NCBI GenBank assembly: GCA_050084985.1
Contig: JBITNC010000001.1
Coordinates: forward strand, 5,890,001-5,954,000
Direction of reading: 5' to 3'
Length of the DNA stretch: 64,000 bases
Origin: Nageia nagi
Taxonomy: Eukaryota; Pinophyta
A program made the translations under genes and the position numbers. Positions 32,681 to 44,559 of this stretch are shown here, piece after piece. The notes below the pieces were generated by a model. That model was not told the DNA's origin and did not search any database. It saw only the letters and a list, made by a program, of their open reading frames with translations. How positions within the stretch are numbered: position 1 is the first letter of the stretch; every line of letters begins with the position of its first letter.

Positions 32681-33499
32681 AGAGTCCTTAGTGTTTTGAT
32701 TCAAGTAATGGTAGCTAGTTTTGATGGATTAATGTAATTTTATACCTTTCTCATCCAACCAATTAAGGTTCTATACTTTTGGAGTAGGGTACATCTAGAT
32801 TCTATTAAGTGTTTAAAGAAGTTTTGCTCTTAAGTTAGTAAGCTTCTCATCATTAGTGGGTGGAAGGGTCCAATGGATCTCATTATCTTGGAAATGGAGG
32901 TAGTTGGCTACATTGATACCCACTCTAATCTTTTCCTAGATCATTAGTGGATTCCATTCCTATTCATTAGCTATAGATTTAGGATAAAGCCATCTCTAAT
33001 CCCAAAACAATGTGATTTAACCATTATTGACCTCCCAAATTGCCTTGAAAACCAAGATGTCTCTCACTTCTGGCAACCTATTCCAAAAGGATGATCCTTT
33101 TAGAGGATTTCTCAAGCTGAAAAAATTATTAACTCCCTCTAGATGTTAATACCTATAGATTTTGATCTATTCTCTATCCTAGTCTTGGTAGAGTTTCCAT
33201 GTTAGTTTTAGCCACATTACCTGGTTGATAGTTTTAATTTATCTAATTCCCAATCCTCCTTATGGTTTCTTCCTATATACCTTATCCCAAGTGATAATTG
33301 ATATTCTTTTCTTTTCCTTATAACCATTTTAGATAAATCTCTTGCAAATTTGATCAACTTTTTCTGGAATAAGGGCTAGAATTTTGAAAATACTAGCCAT
33401 ATAGACTAGAATGCTTTGAAGGGAAGCTTATGCATGTTCAATTTTTTCTACCATAATCAATAAACCTCCTTTCTATCTAACCATTTTATTATTTAGTCT

Positions 33500-34900
33500 A
33501 TCTAAATATTTTTTCTAGAAGCTTCTTTGCACTCTTCCTTCAAGAAGTGCCATTCTAAGGTAAGTAGTTGGGAGGGTCCCAATTTGACATTGGAAGATAT
33601 ATGTAATTACTTGGCTTATCCAATGAGGGGTATTGGAGAAGTATATATTAGTTTTATCATAGTTTATTTTTTGATCTATGACCTTCTCATATTTATTAAG
33701 GATAGACTTCATAATTCTAGCCTCTTCAATGCTAGCTTTACCTAATATAATAATATCATCAACAAATTGATGATGGGTTATAGTAGAGCAATTATCGGTA
33801 GACCTAATTCCTTTGATATCTCCTAACTAATTTTCCCTCCTTAAGGCTTTCTCAATTGTGATAAAGAGACATATTAATAAGGGGTATCCTTATCTTAGTC
33901 CTCTAGAAGATTTGAAGAATTTGATCACTTCACCATTGATAATCATTGAAAAGGTAGCTCATGATATACATAAGTTAAACCATGATCTCCACTATCTCTC
34001 AAAACTAAACCTCTATAACACTTGATCAAGAAAACTCCATTAAAATCAATCATAAGCATTGTACATATCCAATTAATTAATCATAGCTTCTTCCTTAGAT
34101 GATTTTATGGAGTGTAGAGTCTTATGCATTAAGATAATACCATAATAATTTTTTTTATCTATCACAAAACCATCTTATTTAGGAGAGATAATTTTGGGAA
34201 GGACCTTGGCCATTCAATTGACCATAAGTTTTGTTATGCTTTTATAAATTGTGTTACATAATATGATAGGTCTAAAGTTTTTAAGTTTATTACACCTTGT
34301 ACTTTAGGGATAAGATTCATGAAGGTAGTGTTACAATATCTTAGCAGAGTATTATACCTTTGGAATTATTGAACTACTTTAATGACATCATCTCTTACAA
34401 TATTCCATAATTGGTGAAATAATATAGTAGGGAAACCATTAGTGTCAAGAGATTTATCTTTCTCCATCATAAAGGTCTTGGAAGTGATTTCCTCTTTTGA
34501 GAATGGAGTAGTGAGTTTTGTATTATCCTCTTCACTGATAAAAATTGGGGTGTTGTTCAATAGCTCTCAAGCTACATTCTAATCTTCTTCCATATTCTTT
34601 GTGAGAAGATTTTTATAAAAGGTGACTACAAGATATTTAATTTAGTCCTCATATTCAGTTAATATTTCATCATTTTTTCCAAGATGCTAATCTTGTTGAA
34701 GGCCCTCCTTCTCAATGTTGAAAGCTTAAAGAATTTAGTATTACACTCACCCAGTTTGATATAGGTAATTCTAGATTTTTTTCTCCAAAAGGTTTCTTCT
34801 CTCTTAAGGATGATTTGATAGTAATCTCTTAGGTTATTTTCCCATGTTGCAATTTCTTGGGATCTACCTTCTCTTTGGATTGTGACTTCCAACTCATCTA
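33500..34900 (-). pseudogene. LINE reverse transcriptase
   Basis: Minus-strand motifs in order: FWRKKSRITYIKLGECNTKF and FFKLSTLRRRAFNKI at 34780-34700, PFSKEEITSKTFMMEKDKSL and TNGFPTILFHQLW at 34500-34400, LDMYNAYD near 34060, SSRGLR-GYPL near 33900, HHQFVDDIIILGKASIEEAR near 33760, then LNKYEKVIDQKINYDKTNIY at 33700. The catalytic box reads FVDD, intact. Frames change several times. It would prime reverse transcription at the nicked target site. Confidence 0.85.
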
Positions 34901-35049
34901 TTTCCCTTCTAATTTCCTCTTTTTCCCTTTCAATATGTTTTTAAGTTATTTTGATTCCATTTCTTCAAATTTTCTTTTAGTATACTCATCTTCTTATGTA
35001 CTTAGAATATTTTGGTTCCTTTTACCTTAGTGCTCCACCATTCCTCAAT

Positions 35050-35930
35050 TCTATCTTCTAGTTATGGATGTATTCAATTCAAATAGATTCAAATTGAAAT
35101 GGGGATTTTTTTCTTCTATAAGGGGAAGTCTAAAGAAGGAGGGGCAGTTGATCAAAAGTAATTTTAGTTTGAGCTATTAGTGCATAGTTTAGGAATTTTT
35201 CAAGCTAGGAAGGGGAACATATAACTTTATCAAGTTTGGTTTTATTGAGGTCCTCCTCCATTCTCATATCATTCTAGGTGAATTCAGCCCCCATAAAATC
35301 TAAATCAATAAGATTTTTGACATCTAAGAAGTTTTTTAGATCTACCATGTTACTCTCTTTTTCTTTATCTCCCCTTGACTTCTCATGAGGGTGAATAATA
35401 GTATTAAAATCTCCCATAATAATATAAGGGAATAAGAGCCTATCTTTTGTCAGAAGTTCAAAAACTTTCTTCTTTCAATCAAGTCCTTAGATGCATATAA
35501 TTTGGTGATGAGAAATTCAAAATTATGCTTAGAATTGAAAATATAAGTATGAATATGCCTATTAGATCAATTCTGACAGAGGATACTCCTTGGATACATT
35601 ATTCTTGGATCCTATAGAGTCATTACACCACATGATGCCCCATTAGATTCTTGCCATTAGAAGTTTGCTTCTTTCCACATTTTTATTTTAGTGTTTATTA
35701 TACATCATTTGTTCACTTTAGATTCATTAATGAGTACCATATTAGTTTTTTTTTCATACCAAAGGTCTTTAAAGGACTTTTATCTTCTTAGGGCATTACA
35801 TCCCCTGATAATCCAAGTTAAATATTCATTTAGAATATCTAAAGGCCATTTGGCCTCCACTCTACCCCAAAGTGTATTAATTACCATTGGAAATATCTTG
35901 GTTCATGATTGTATTCCTATTTTGCTCCAA
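35050..35930 (-). pseudogene. LINE endonuclease (APE-like)
   Basis: Minus strand near 35830-35720 reads YLTWIIRGCNALRRXKSFKD with X a stop, then NMVLINESKV. The N-x-R-G and E-S/T-K landmarks of the APE-type endonuclease are visible, with the Asn of the first one changed to Ile. Later pieces (SNRHIHTYIFNSKHNFEFLI, ILILLFTLMRSQGE) follow the family order. It nicks target DNA. Broken by stops. Confidence 0.7.
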
Positions 35931-36369
35931 ATATGGTCTCTATACATGGGTTGACCTACATTTGTATTTATCCTAGTGTTTAAGATATTTTTGGATGGGA
36001 TATTTTCTCTATCTAACACAACAACTTGGTGTTATGTGACTTTAGCCATAGCTTGATTATCTTCATTCCTTACTCAATGTATAATTCTTCTTACTTATTC
36101 ACTATCTTCTCCATCTACTACCTAAACTACTTCCATATTTGTAGTATCATTTTTTGAGAAGTCTAAGTGGTATTCAATGTTTTCTCTATCATTGCCTTCC
36201 AAAATTCTGAAGATTGCATATTAATTTTTATTGGTCATTGGATGATTACCTTATTAGTAATCTTTGAACCTTTATTAGATGATTTTGAAGGATTTTTCAT
36301 TGTATATTTTCTAAATTTCTTCCAAGTTCTCCAAAAATTTATTTAGTTACAATTTTCCATTCCTATTTC

Positions 36370-36935
36370 CCAACTTTTCTTTGATTTACGTCCTTATATT
36401 TCTCTTTAGTTCTTCTTTCTTCATTCCTAAGTTTTTTCTCTAGATAATATTTAGCATAATGATCAAAGATTTTGTGATTCTCATAGATAATGGGGTGGAT
36501 CTATTCTCATCCATATTCTATTTTTAATTGGATTTCTTTCATCAATGGTTTGGTAATGTACAAATTAACTATGAATTTGGCATCAATAAGTTTGAGTTTC
36601 AACTGATTAGCTCACTCTATTATAACTAATGAATCAATTACCTTAGCCATACCTACAATTAAAATAGGGTACCAACAAGAGGGGTGAAGTCCTAGAAGCA
36701 AAACCTAGGTAGGGATAATGTTGAACTTCTCTATGTCTAGCAAAAAGATCTTTTCCCATATCTTAATCACCAATCCTTTCTTACCTAAGAAACATGGCCC
36801 TAGTTCAATCAATTTTTGCATATCCTCTTCCAATTGAACATTAAAAATAAGTAATTTCTTAGGGAGTGTGATAAGTGATATAGGGCCCTTTGTGCTCAAA
36901 CTATCCCTAATCCAACTTTGAATGAATTCTAGCAA
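36370..36935 (-). pseudogene. LINE ORF1, DUF4283-like
   Basis: Minus strand from 36935: LEFIQSWIRDSLSTKGPISL, VQLEEDMQKLIELGPCFLGK, KGLVIKIWEKIF, then VLLLGLHPSCWYPILIVGMA and KVIDSLVI. The G-P-W/C-F-L-x-x-x-x-L-x-I-x-x-W pattern followed by the small hydrophobic L-x-x-L-P/H-x-x-x-W segment matches the DUF4283 RNA-binding region of plant LINE ORF1. The usual zinc knuckle was not found. Confidence 0.65.
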
Positions 36936-37304
36936 GGGTCAAGACCCTACGAATCTTCCCACTAGGGCATTTTTAAGACCATTATCTTTTGACTACTTTT
37001 TGGGATAGTAATACTTACCATTTATTTGGCAAAGTTAGGTTCAAGAACTACACTTATTGCTTCCTTGACAAAGGTTTTTTCTGCAGGAGCATACTTCACT
37101 ATTCTTTTATAGGTTTTAGTTCTAGTCTCATCCAAGCTTTATTAGCTACGTTACTCTAGTCATTGGGCTGCATTTTTTTGACTTTGTATTGCATTCAATT
37201 CAAATTTCATGCATACTCTTTTATTTTGTAACTAATTTATGCACTCTTTTTATTTATTTCAATCATAATTTAATTTTCTTATATATATATATATCATGTT
37301 ACTA

Positions 37305-37313
37305 TTAATATAG
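37305..37313. repeat. Target-site duplication, right copy (LINE)
   Basis: TTAATATAG identical to 30395-30403. Confidence 0.7.
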
Positions 37314-37620
37314 TTAGAGTACATATGAAATCCTACTGTTGAGTTTAGTGAGATTTTGTATTCCATGATGTGGATGATTTAATCTAGTCAATTAGAAACT
37401 CACTCCAATAGCTTGAATATATATTGCAAGGGAGGACCCTAATTTAAATTCAATGGATGAAAGGATAATTGTGATTTGATAAATAGGATCATTTTAAAGT
37501 ATCATTTATACTATTATGATAGTTAGATTAGGTATGAAATCCTATTTTTGAGTTTAGTTAAGATTTTCTATTCCATGATGTGGATGATTTAATCTGGTTA
37601 ATTAATAGCTCACACCAACA
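37314..37620. repeat. Host repeat interrupted by the LINE, about 210 bp period
   Basis: TGAAATCCTA, GATTTTGTATTCCATGATGT and GGATGATTTAATCT recur with a spacing of about 210 bp (37330 and 37540). The 5' part of the first unit (GATTTGATGAATAGGAGCAG and AAAGTATCATTTATA) is at 30350-30390, on the other side of the LINE. So two tandem units existed before the LINE inserted in the first. Confidence 0.7.
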
Positions 37621-37652
37621 TTATCATACATTTTTATATATGTGAAAGTAGT

Positions 37653-37654
<2 letters not shown>

Positions 37655-37725
<71 letters not shown>
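37655..37725. repeat. (AT)n microsatellite, about 71 bp
   Basis: Uninterrupted AT dinucleotides, the longest pure tract in the window. Confidence 0.98.
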
Positions 37726-37728
<3 letters not shown>

Positions 37729-37955
37729 GTAATTATTTTCATACATTGTTAGCATGTTACGTATGCAATTAAAAATAAGTGACCTTAATGCAAATGTAAT
37801 CAAATACATAATATCCATGAAAATATAAATCATAATATTAAAATGCTTCCACCTCACTATATTAATCATTTAAATTTCATTATCATATTGATCAATAGGA
37901 TGTACAATATGTTTTCCTCTACGATCATAATTAATTATAAATAATATATTCTCAT

Positions 37956-38147
37956 CTAATACATGTCTACAAAAATATACTTGATGGTAATATTTTGGTA
38001 GGATATAGGGTTTTTTATCTTCAAGAAAATATCTTGTGGAGTCAATTGCACAATAACCACTAGGTCAATCATGCAAGGTTTTTCTTCTATTAAATCCTTT
38101 GAACCATTTACATTTAAATACTTCACACTTGAATGATCTATAATCAA
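37956..38147 (-). pseudogene. Short acidic ORF piece resembling the copia-2 ORF
   Basis: 63 codons on the minus strand: IDHSSVKYLNVNGSKDLIEE, then KPCMIDLVVIVQL. The DHS start and acidic EEKPCM piece recall the HS-repeat ORF at 28468-29660 and the EEPCMEAYEAP piece at 49271-49639. Probably another fragment of the same ORF, between nested insertions. Confidence 0.4.
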
Positions 38148-38378
38148 ATTAAATGATTACTTGAATTTTTCCAATATATTGCAATATTTCTTGTAATATT
38201 GCCACTATTATGTGGAATTGAGTTAAAGTTGACACATTAACAAGGCCTCGAGGGTCAAAAAATTAAGATCAAGTGGACCTAAGTGTTACTTATTATCCAT
38301 TACTCTTACCTTAGTCTGGCAAGTATTTTTTCTTTTCTCTAGGTTTTGTTGATGAATTAACTCTTCTTAGTACCCATT

Positions 38379-38865
38379 GATTTTATCCAAAAGTTATGAC
38401 ATCATCATTCAAAATTAGTAAGCTCTATCTAGGATCTTCTTGAATTATCACCCACCATTACTTATTTTGGGACCCACTGATTTGAGCCAAAAGTTTTGAC
38501 ATCATCATTCAAAATTGGTGGGCTCTATCTGGGATCTTGTTGAATCATCATTCGCCATCACTTGTTCTAAGAACTGTTGATTTGAGCCAAAAGTTTTGAC
38601 ATCATCATTCAAAATCAGTGGACTCTATCTAGGATCTTATTGAATCATCACTTATTTTAGGAATCACTAATTTGATCCAAAAGTTCTAACATCATCATTC
38701 AAAATTGGTGGTCTCTATTTGGAATCTTATTGAATCATCACCCACCATCACTTATTCTAGGACCCACTAATTTGAGCCAAAAGTTCTAACATCATCATTC
38801 AAAATTGGTGGGCTTTATCTAGGATCTTGTTGAATCATCACCTACCATCACTTGGACATAACTTT
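38379..38865. repeat. Tandem array, 100 bp unit, five copies
   Basis: The phrase CCAAAAGTT(T/C)(T/G)(A/G)ACATCATCATTC starts at about 38387, 38487, 38587, 38677 and 38777, so the period is 100 bp with one 90 bp unit. Each unit continues with AAAATTGGTGGGCTCTATCT and GAATCATCACC-type sequence. Copies differ by roughly one base in ten. Confidence 0.92.
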
Positions 38866-39269
38866 GACTTATATTTACAAAAACTCCTAGACATTTCCTT
38901 AGACTTTTCTTTTCCTATACATAATTCTTTTATAGACATAGTTCCCACTCCATTTCACTATTAATATGACTTAAAATAAATCCTTGGTAATTATTACAAC
39001 ACTCAATCATCTTTGATTAGAAATTTATAAGGAAAAAATATCAAATATAAGGACTCATATATACAATAGCCAGATTATACATAAAATAGCTTGATCTCAA
39101 TAACATCTAAAATTCTTCAATCTTAGGGATAATAGAAGACTCAAATTTAATTTTAAAAGGAAGAGAGTTGGAATAGAAAGAATTTTCTAAAAAGAATGAA
39201 AGAATAAAAGAATTATAGTATGTTATCCCAACCTAGAGTGCATTTATAAAAGAATACATGTCCATACCT
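38866..39269. other. No feature seen
   Basis: AT-rich spacer between the 100 bp array and the PPR fragments. Confidence 0.5.
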
Positions 39270-39858
39270 TGTTCTATAGATCCCATGGAGGCACATGTTA
39301 GAAGAACGCTAGGAAAAGTTACAAAGTTCAACCTTAAAAGTATCTAGGGCCTTTTTAGAATACCTATTTTTAGTGAGACTGCATTTTAGTGAGGTATTTT
39401 ATCAAATAATTCATAGGCCCTTTCAAATTATCTATTTTGTACATATCCTACCATATTACATTTCATGAGATAGCATTTCAATGAAGCATTTTGTCAAATA
39501 ATTCCATGAGAGTACATTTCAGTGAGGCATTTTGTCAAATAGTTCATAGGCCCTTTCAAATTATCTATTTTGTACATATCCTATGATATTACATTCCATG
39601 ATACTTCATCTAAATGGGGAATTTTTTCAAGAACTTCATGGGCCCTTTCAACATATCTATTTTATGCAATCCTATGATCATTACATTCCATAAGATTGTA
39701 TCTCTATGAGGTAATTTTTCAAATAATTCTTGGGTTTTGTGTATTCTTGTACATTTTGCATACATGTATATCAAGGCATTCACAAATAGAACTTTTGAAG
39801 ATAAATGATTTTCAAGTACTCTTTTATGGACTTGTATATGTTCTTCTAGAGATCCTAC

Positions 39859-39862
<4 letters not shown>

Positions 39863-39890
<28 letters not shown>
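39863..39890. repeat. (AT)n tract inside the PPR frame
   Basis: Fourteen AT units. On the minus strand they read as alternating Ile-Tyr and join an E+ module end to a new PPR start in one open frame. Confidence 0.95.
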
Positions 39891-39904
39891 CTTTTGTTTT
39901 TGGG

Positions 39905-40060
39905 TGTGATCTATCTCCTATAATAAAAGCATGTGATTTTTTTTCATTCTTGATCCAACTATATACATGTATCTTCTTAATTCCTTTATCTTTCATTAAT
40001 GTTCTTATGCTTTCAACATCATCCCAATTGGCCACTAGAATGATATGATTGCATGTAAAG
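39905..40060 (-). pseudogene. PPR E/E+ module
   Basis: The minus strand reads NWDDVESIRTLMKDKGIKKI, HVYSWIKNEKKSHAFIIGDR and then SHPKTKDIY. This is the E/E+ extension that follows the PPR repeats in plant editing factors and recruits editing partners. In a normal gene it is near the C-terminus, before a DYW domain. Here it runs straight through the AT tract into MKVGSLEEHIQVHKRVL, a PPR beginning. No DYW domain follows. Confidence 0.8.
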
Positions 40061-43000
40061 AGAACACATACAAAGGTTATGTAGGAACATACACACAACC
40101 AATAGGGTCAATAATACATTTATAATGATTCATCCAAGGAATAATGCAATAAGAGTCACTAGTGCTATTAAAGTATTCATAACCCTCATCCATTAGACCT
40201 ACATTGTTGCATGATTTTAGAACACATACAAAGGTAATAGTGCTAGGGTTGGTTCCCAAGTACTTCATTAGATTAAAGAGCTTAAGGGCATCCTTATTGT
40301 AGCCCTGAATTCAACAACCTCTAATCATTGCAATCCATGAAACTATGGATCAGCATCATGCATCCTATTAAATAATTCCCTACCCTTGTGTATTCCTTCA
40401 CATTTTACATCCATTTCTATCAAGGCATTCATAACCATAAAATTCAATGCAAAACCATTTTCAACTACTTTTTGATAGATGTTCATACCTTCTAGAGCTC
40501 TCATGGTGGGACATACTAAAAGAATACTAACAAAGGTGAGTTTGACTTTACATTTGATAATTACATCTACTTAAAAGTCTCTAGGGACTTTTCAAAATAT
40601 CCATTTTGTGTATATCTTATAATTATTGCATTCCATGAGATTTCTTTTTGTGAGGCATTTTGTCAAACAATTCATAGATCCTTTCAACTTATACATTTTG
40701 TACATATACCATGATATTTTCTTCCATGAGACTTCATCTTGATGGGGTATTTTATGAATAACTTCATAGGCCCTTTCAATGTATCCATTTTGTGCATATC
40801 CTATGATAATTGCATTCCATGAGTATGTATCTCTATGAGACATTTTATCAAATAATACATTTATATTGATTCATTCTAGAAATAATGCAATAAGAGTCAC
40901 TCATATTATTAAAGTATTCACAACCCTCATCAACTAACCTTGCATAACTACATGAGATTAGAACACATACATAGGTTATGGTGGTAGGGTAGGTTCCCAA
41001 GTGCTTAATTAGATTAAAGAGCTTAAGGGAATCCTTATTATAGCCATGAATTGCACATCCCTCAATCATTGCACTCCATGATATTGTGTCTGCATCATGC
41101 ATCTTGTCAAATATTTTATTAGCCTTGTGTACTATTCCATAGTTTTCATCCATGTCTACCAAGGCATTCATAACCACAACATTCGATGAAAAAGAATTTT
41201 TAACTACTTTTTTATACATGTCCATACCTTCTACTAGAGCTCCTATGGTGGCACATTCTTAAAGAATATTGGGAAAGGTTGCAAAGTTTGGCTTTACACA
41301 TGATAATTGCATCTTCTTAAAAGTCTCTAGGGACTTTTCAAAATATCCATTTTGTGCATATCATGTGATCATTGCATTCTATGAAACTACATTTTAGTGA
41401 GGCATTTTTCAAACCATTATTGCATTCCATGAAAATATGTTTACATCATGAATCTTGTCAAATAATTCTAAGGAATTCTGTATTCTTCCATATTTTGTAT
41501 ATAATGATTCATCCTAGGAATAATGCAATAAGATTCACTAATACTATTAAAGAATTTACAACCCTCATCCACTAAAATTGCATGGTTGCATGATATTAGA
41601 ACACATAAAAAGGTTATGGTGCTAGGGTTGATTCCTAAGTTCTTAATCAAATCAAATATCTTAATGGAATCCTTGTTCTAGCCATGAATTGCACACCCTC
41701 TAATCATTGCACTCCATAAAACTATGTTTGTATCATGCATCTTATCAAATTATTTTCAAGCCTTATGTATTCTTCCACAGTTTGCATACATGTCTATCAG
41801 GGCATTCAAAACCATAGCATTCAATGAAAAACCATTTTTAACTAATCCTTAATGGATTTCCATACCTTCTACTAGAGCTCCCATGGTGGCACATTCTACA
41901 AGAATTTTGGCAAAGGTTGTAGAGTTTGGCTTTATGTATGATAATTACATATGCTTAAAAGTATCTAGGGACTTTTTAGAATATCCATTTTGTGCATATC
42001 CTATGATAAATTCATTCCATGAGACTGTATTTTAGTGAGACATTTTGTCAAACCATTATTGCAATCCATGAAAATATATTTTCATCATATATCTTGTCAA
42101 ATATTTCTAAGGCATTATGTATTCTTCCACATTTTGCACACATGTCTATCAGGGCATTCATCTCAACTACCCATTTCAACATAAATATTTGAAAGAAGAA
42201 CATATAATAGAGTATATGTAGGGTCCAAAAAAAAAGGATTTTTGCCACTAATTTCACTATTCCTACATTCTTATGAGTTGTAAAAGCACCAATAAGGCAC
42301 ATCCACATAACGAATAAGGTCAACAATGCATTTATAATGATTCATCCAAGGAATAATGCAATAAGAGTTACTCATGTTGTTAAAGTATTCACAACCCTCA
42401 TCCACTAGACCTGCATGGATGCATGAGATTAGAACATATGCAAAGGTTATAGTGCTAGGGTCACTTCCCAAGTGTTTCATCATATCAAAGAGTTTAAGGA
42501 CATCCTTGTTGTAGCCATTGCACTCCATGAAACCATTTTTGTATAATGCATCTTATCAAATAGTTATTAGCCCATGTGTATTCTTCCATTTTTTGTATAC
42601 ATGTCTATTAGGGCATTCACAACCACAACATTCAATGAAAAACCATCTTCAACTACTTTTTGATGGATGTATATACCTTATAGAGCTCCCATGGTGGCAC
42701 ATGTTGGAAGAATATTGGTAAAGGTTATAAATTTGACTTTATATATGATAATTAAACCTACTTAAAAGTATTTATGGCCTTTTCATAATATTCATTTTGT
42801 GCATATCCTATGATCATTACATTCCATGAGACTGCATAATTTGCAGGCCCTTTCAACTTATCCATTTTGTACATATCTTATGATATTGCATTCCATGATA
42901 ATGAATCTCAATGGGGTATTTTTTCAATAACTTCATGGGCCCTTTCAATGTATCCATTTTTTGCATATCCTACGATCATTACATTCCATGAGATAGTATC

Positions 43001-43140
43001 TCTATGAGGCATTTTGTCAAACAATTCTTGGACTTTGTGTATTCTTACACATTTTGCATAGATGTCTATCAAGGCATTCACAACAAGAAATTTTGATGCA
43101 AAACCATTTTCTAGTACTCTTTGATGAACATTCATACCTT

Positions 43141-43575
43141 TTTGAATGTTAAAGTGCTTTTAATAAAAAAAGTTACAATTTTATTTAATACAATTTAAAA
43201 TAGATACAATTTAAAATAAATATAAATATAATTTATATTATATAAAATTTAGCATACATATAAAATTGATGTAATTTAGAATTGATATAATTTAAAATTA
43301 TAAATATATTTAAAATTTATTTATTTTATAAAAAATTAATTTAAAAATTTGATAAAATATATTTTTAATAATTACTAAAATTTAATCTAAAATATTACAA
43401 ACAATTACAAATAAAATTTAATATATTATTAGCAATTATGAAAATGGAAAAATGTTATATATATATATATATTTCAAAATTCTACTTTTTTGACACCATA
43501 CTTAACGTTAGCATACCATGCAATTATATATATATATTTCAAAATTCTACTTTTTGATATCATACTTAATGCCAG
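43141..43575. other. AT-rich stretch, no gene
   Basis: Very AT-rich with many AAATTTAAAATA words. It contains two ATATATATTTCAAAATTCTAC phrases about 80 bp apart (43456 and 43526), a small direct repeat of roughly 80 bp including CATACTTAA and GCATACCAT. Confidence 0.6.
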
Positions 43576-44130
43576 CATACCATACAATTAGATAAAACCC
43601 TAAATAATGTGTAACTAATCCCATCACCATATAATGTCAACTTAGATGCCCATGGAGATGGTTTATGATGCCAAAAGTTACACAAATTTCATCACCATTA
43701 CTAACTCTATTGTAGATGCTTTTTACATCTCCATATAATACCAATTGAATTATGAAAACCTAAATAATGTGTTGCCAATTATGTTTCCATATGACTCCAA
43801 CTTAGACACCCTTGGCAATCATCTATGATGCCAAATTTGACACTAAGTTTATCACCATTACCGATTATATTGTATATGCTTATTATATCACCATATGATA
43901 CTAATTGAATGTTGAAATTATGAATAATATGTTACTAATTATGTCACCACATGAATCCAACTTAGATGCCTTTGGTGACTATTTATGTTACCAAAATTGA
44001 CACTAAGTTTTTTTGTAGGTGACTCTAATGATGATGTTAGATGACTCTATGGATGATACCATTGATGATACCATGTGATGCTAATAATGAATCAAATTGT
44101 GACATCATATGACTCCATTAATGATGCCAC
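43576..44130. repeat. Tandem array, about 160 bp unit, three copies plus a degraded tail
   Basis: TATGATGCCAAA or its variant recurs at about 43664, 43824 and 43984 (spacing 160). Each is followed by a CATCACCATTA phrase and preceded by CAACTTAGA(T/C)(G/A)CC. A tail with GATGAT and GATGCC words runs to 44130. Related by core word and period to the array at 29690-30060. Confidence 0.8.
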
Positions 44131-44139
44131 TATCAAATC

Positions 44140-44559
44140 CTCTATCGATGGGTACATTAGCAACTTTCATGGCATTGAGAAATAAGGTGAAGATAAAAGA
44201 TTATATACATTGCATGGTGATGCTTGATGTAGTTTGTCTTTTAGTGCTTCAATGCAACATTCATTCATGAGCTTTGCCTTTGTAAACCTATCTTCAACAT
44301 GTCAATAATTTTGGGTTTGCTCTTCAACATTCTCTAGGAGAATTAGTATAGATTTATGATATGAGTCTCCATCAAATATTTTTATTTTTATGCCTCCACC
44401 ATGAGATATGCTTCATCAATAAAAAATTATACTTTTTCCATAAGACACTCTTTAACAAAAAAATTGAGATGATATCTCTTCTTCAACATATGCCTTTTCA
44501 ATGAGATATTCTTCATCAATAATGTACATGCTTCCTAAATATGATACAACCACATCTTC
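44140..44559 (-). pseudogene. Acidic ORF fragment of copia-2 type
   Basis: The minus strand reads EDVVVSYLGSMYIIDEEYLI, then EKAYVEEEISSQFFC. In a second frame it reads FIDEAYLMVEA and LKSKPKIIDMLKIGLQRQSS. The Tyr-Leu/Glu-Glu-rich style is that of the copia-2 ORF pieces at 49271-49639 and 28468-29660. It is cut at 44560 by a gypsy LTR. Confidence 0.4.

Larger units (their letters stand above)
30404..37304 (-). mobile_element. LINE (non-LTR retrotransposon), plant L1-like, 6.9 kb
   Basis: The block is bounded by a 9 bp direct repeat. On the minus strand it runs ORF1 (zinc-finger/DUF4283 type), endonuclease, RT, a C-terminal zf-RVT region, then an unexpected further ORF and a short A-tract (T6 at 30404-30409). 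The flanking sequence TTAATATAG followed by TTAGAGTACATATGAAATCC matches the host repeat in its second copy. Stops in all frames show it is inactive, although the RT catalytic Asp pair is kept. Confidence 0.8.
39270..43140 (-). pseudogene. Scrambled PPR (pentatricopeptide repeat) pseudogene cluster
   Basis: All pieces are on the minus strand and follow plant PLS-class PPR repeats. From 43135: LVVNALIDIYAKCVRIHKVQ, DTISWNVMIVGYAKNGYIER. From 42528: DPSTITFAYVLISCIHAGLV, DEGCEYFNNMSNSYCIIPWM. From 41225: DTISWSAMIEGCAIHGYNKD. From 40843: DTYSWNAIIIGYAQNGYIER. The same repeat block recurs six or seven times with different deletions, so the locus is a tandemly duplicated, degraded PPR gene and not one normal gene. 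PPR proteins bind organelle RNA. Every block has stops. No transit peptide or full start is recognisable. Confidence 0.85.

Noticed and set aside
37624-37869. Minus-strand frame with a long Ile-Tyr run
   Set aside because: Translation of the (AT)n microsatellite.
38379-38865. CRISPR array
   Set aside because: The whole 100 bp unit is repeated, without unique spacers, and the context is a plant retroelement nest.
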